DNA from: JANNRW01 sp031401815
GTDB taxonomy: Bacteria; Desulfobacterota; Desulfuromonadia; Geobacterales; DSM-12255
Reading direction: 5' to 3'
Assembly (NCBI GenBank): GCA_031401815.1
Contig: JANNRW010000118.1
Coordinates: 1 to 7,022, forward strand
Length of the DNA: 7,022 nucleotides
The position numbers were made by a program, and so were the translations under genes. Each line of letters starts with the position of its first letter. Within the stretch, counting starts at the first letter, position 1. The notes beneath the pieces were generated by a model. The model searched no databases. It worked only from the letters and a program-made list of their open reading frames with translations, and was not told where the DNA came from. Shown here one piece after another: positions 6,299 through 7,022 of this stretch.

Positions 6299-6452
6299 CA
6301 TAACAGAATGAAAAGAGGTATTTATAGCCAGATTCATGCCTCCTAATTATTTATCTGTTATGGAATAATAATGATATCAGGGAGTTTTGAAATTAATGGA
6401 TTTAGAGCCAAACCGCTCTGGTCTGCCACATGCAGCCGGGCGGTTTTTTTAT
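6299..6452 (+). ncRNA. Candidate structured RNA (sRNA or structured 3' UTR)
   Basis: CATAACAGA (6299-6307) pairs perfectly with TCTGTTATG (6354-6362). Inside it, GAGGTAT (6315-6321) pairs with ATGCCTC (6336-6342), with one G-U pair and a 14-base loop, so the two stems nest across an asymmetric internal loop. A linker of about 45 bases with three GGA motifs (in TGGAA, GGGAG and TGGAT) leads to the terminator at 6410-6450. No known riboswitch family fits: I looked for GEMM (c-di-GMP-I) hallmarks and did not find them. There is no good -35/-10 pair upstream, so it could instead be the 3' extension of the S1-gene transcript. A 12-codon frame starting at 6308 has no ribosome binding site. Confidence 0.32.
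6410..6452 (+). terminator. Orphan rho-independent terminator
   Basis: AAACCGC (6410-6416) pairs with GCGGTTT (6440-6446). Inside it, CTGG (6418-6421) pairs with CCGG (6436-6439) and CTGC (6423-6426) with GCAG (6432-6435). Single bulged T at 6417 and 6422 interrupt the left arm. Seven T (6444-6450) and then ATT follow. The T-tract lies only on the plus strand, so it ends a plus-strand transcript, although no plus-strand gene lies between it and the S1-operon terminator. Confidence 0.75.
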
Positions 6453-6458
6453 TTGCAC

Positions 6459-6485
6459 GTAGGGGCGCTGCTTGCCGCGCCCGAT
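6459..6485. repeat. Short GC-rich palindromic repeat
   Basis: GGGCGC (6463-6468) pairs with GCGCCC (6477-6482) around an 8-base loop, in the context GTAGGGGCGC...GCGCCCGATG. This form resembles short dispersed palindromic repeats found between genes in several bacterial genomes. Only one copy is in this window, so the repeat nature is inferred from form. Confidence 0.45.
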
Positions 6486-6535
6486 GTTAAGTGTGGCGGG
6501 GTGAAATCAGTGTTGTTCGGCTTCGAGAGATTGAA

Positions 6536-6844
6536 TCAATCACTCCGTTTTCGCCAGAGGGTTGCAAGATCTCTGGCTCCATGGATAAAGGCAAGGATAA
6601 AAACATGGTCGGAAGTTGTCTGGTAGATGAGACGGTAACTCTTGATGAAGATTTCGCGTATTTCCGGGGAATTGCTTTCCGGCACAATCCGTCCACGGTC
6701 GGCAAACTTGCTTAGCGAAAGGGCTGCTGCCCGTGCTTCACGCACCAGCGCCATTGCATAGAATGGAGAATCCTTGGCAATGAATTCCGCTGCATTAAAC
6801 AGATCGTCAGTTGCTGTATTCGTCCATTTTACGGAGCGAGCCAT
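6536..6844 (-). CDS. Type II toxin-antitoxin system RelE/ParE-family toxin
   Basis: The 102-residue product has the size and layout of RelE/ParE toxins. The start VKWTNTATDDLFNAAEFIAK leads into the early helices. The core then follows: a GR-x-VPE motif (51-56), REIFIKSYRLIYQ (63-75) and VFILAFIHGARDL (81-93). RelE types cleave mRNA on the ribosome and ParE types inhibit gyrase; the sequence alone does not decide. The HGARDL ending is common in ParE-annotated members. The start lies inside the end of the antitoxin gene (16-base overlap), so translation is probably coupled. It is transcribed away from the window edge, towards the repeat at 6459-6485. The full-length frame and conserved motifs suggest it is intact. 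Confidence 0.88.
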   Translation of the reverse strand: MARSVKWTNTATDDLFNAAEFIAKDSPFYAMALVREARAAALSLSKFADRGRIVPESNSPEIREIFIKSYRLIYQTTSDHVFILAFIHGARDLATLWRKRSD

Positions 6845-7017
6845 CTGGCCATCCTGGCATCGAATTCCGCTTCCGACAAAACATGTCCGGCGGATACATC
6901 ATCAACTCCACGATCAATTTTCTGGCGGACGTAGATGTGATACTGGATATCTTCCAGGGTTGTGTCATCAGGGAGTTGATCCAGCAGTTGTCGAACCTCT
7001 TCCTTGGCAGGGGTCAT
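6829..7017 (-). CDS. Antitoxin of a type II toxin-antitoxin pair
   Basis: This 62-residue acidic protein is encoded immediately upstream of, and overlapping, the RelE/ParE-like toxin. It begins MTPAKEEVRQLLDQLPDDTT. The middle, LEDIQYHIYVRQKIDRGVDD, and the end, GHVLSEAEFDARMARWL, match a small antitoxin-like family often found beside RelE/ParE toxins. No ribbon-helix-helix or helix-turn-helix DNA-binding domain is obvious, so autorepression is uncertain. The middle and C-terminal part probably wraps the toxin. The start is the ATG at 7015-7017. Only five bases lie upstream, so the ribosome binding site and promoter are outside the window and a longer N-terminus cannot be excluded. Confidence 0.8.
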   Translation of the reverse strand: MTPAKEEVRQLLDQLPDDTTLEDIQYHIYVRQKIDRGVDDVSAGHVLSEAEFDARMARWLAP

Positions 7018-7022
7018 CTGTT

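Larger units (their letters stand above)
6221..6535. other. Intergenic region without a convincing gene
   Basis: No reading frame here has convincing protein features. The region is AT-rich up to about 6400. It holds, in order, a nested stem-loop (6299-6362), a strong plus-strand terminator (6410-6450) and a short GC palindrome (6459-6485). The rest, including 6221-6290, shows nothing recognisable. The sparse features suggest RNA or repeat content rather than protein. Confidence 0.6.

Noticed and set aside
6308..6346. 12-codon frame MKRGIYSQIHAS as a leader peptide
   Set aside because: There is no Shine-Dalgarno sequence, no regulatory codon run (such as repeated His or Trp), and no downstream gene to attenuate.
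6396..6450. c-di-GMP (GEMM) or other riboswitch around the AGAGCCAAACCGC segment
   Set aside because: The conserved GEMM core and second helix are absent, and no plus-strand gene follows for it to control. The segment is explained by the terminator stem.
6387..6626. 79-codon plus-strand frame starting with TTG, with an internal ATG at 6396-6398 preceded by AGGGAG
   Set aside because: It reads through the terminator hairpin and the GC palindrome and then overlaps the toxin gene antisense. The product has no recognisable domain.

Overview
The window reads as chromosomal DNA from a Geobacter-like member of the Desulfuromonadia. This is an inference from gene content: a small exported c-type cytochrome, a lepA-lepB pair followed by a four-domain S1 protein, and a moderate base composition with AT-rich intergenic regions. 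No rRNA, tRNA, CRISPR array or insertion sequence is visible. Nothing was searched against a database.

Left part (1-1720): an AT-rich control region leads into gdhA, an NADP-type glutamate dehydrogenase for ammonium assimilation. The leader has a sigma-54-like -24/-12 element and a 7-bp-arm palindrome. A possible fragment of a minus-strand reading frame runs off the left edge. gdhA ends at a strong hairpin terminator flanked by an A-tract and a T-tract, so it can also serve the converging cytochrome gene.

Middle left (1721-2400): two inverted C/G-rich palindromic repeat copies lie between gdhA and a minus-strand gene for a small periplasmic monoheme cytochrome c. The cytochrome has a good extended -10 promoter. 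The region between the cytochrome and lepA holds inverted repeats and a hairpin just before lepA, which has no evident Shine-Dalgarno sequence.

Centre (2401-6220): a plus-strand cluster, probably an operon, of lepA (ribosomal back-translocase EF4), lepB (signal peptidase I) and an S1-domain RNA-binding protein. The shared theme is translation and protein export. It closes with a perfect 9-bp GC hairpin.

Right part (6221-7022): a stretch of just over 300 bases without a convincing gene carries a nested stem-loop and then a second strong plus-strand terminator. Together these suggest an unannotated structured RNA or an extended 3' UTR; this is the best candidate for something undescribed. A short palindromic dispersed repeat follows. 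Last comes a minus-strand type II toxin-antitoxin pair, with the antitoxin upstream and overlapping a RelE/ParE-like toxin.
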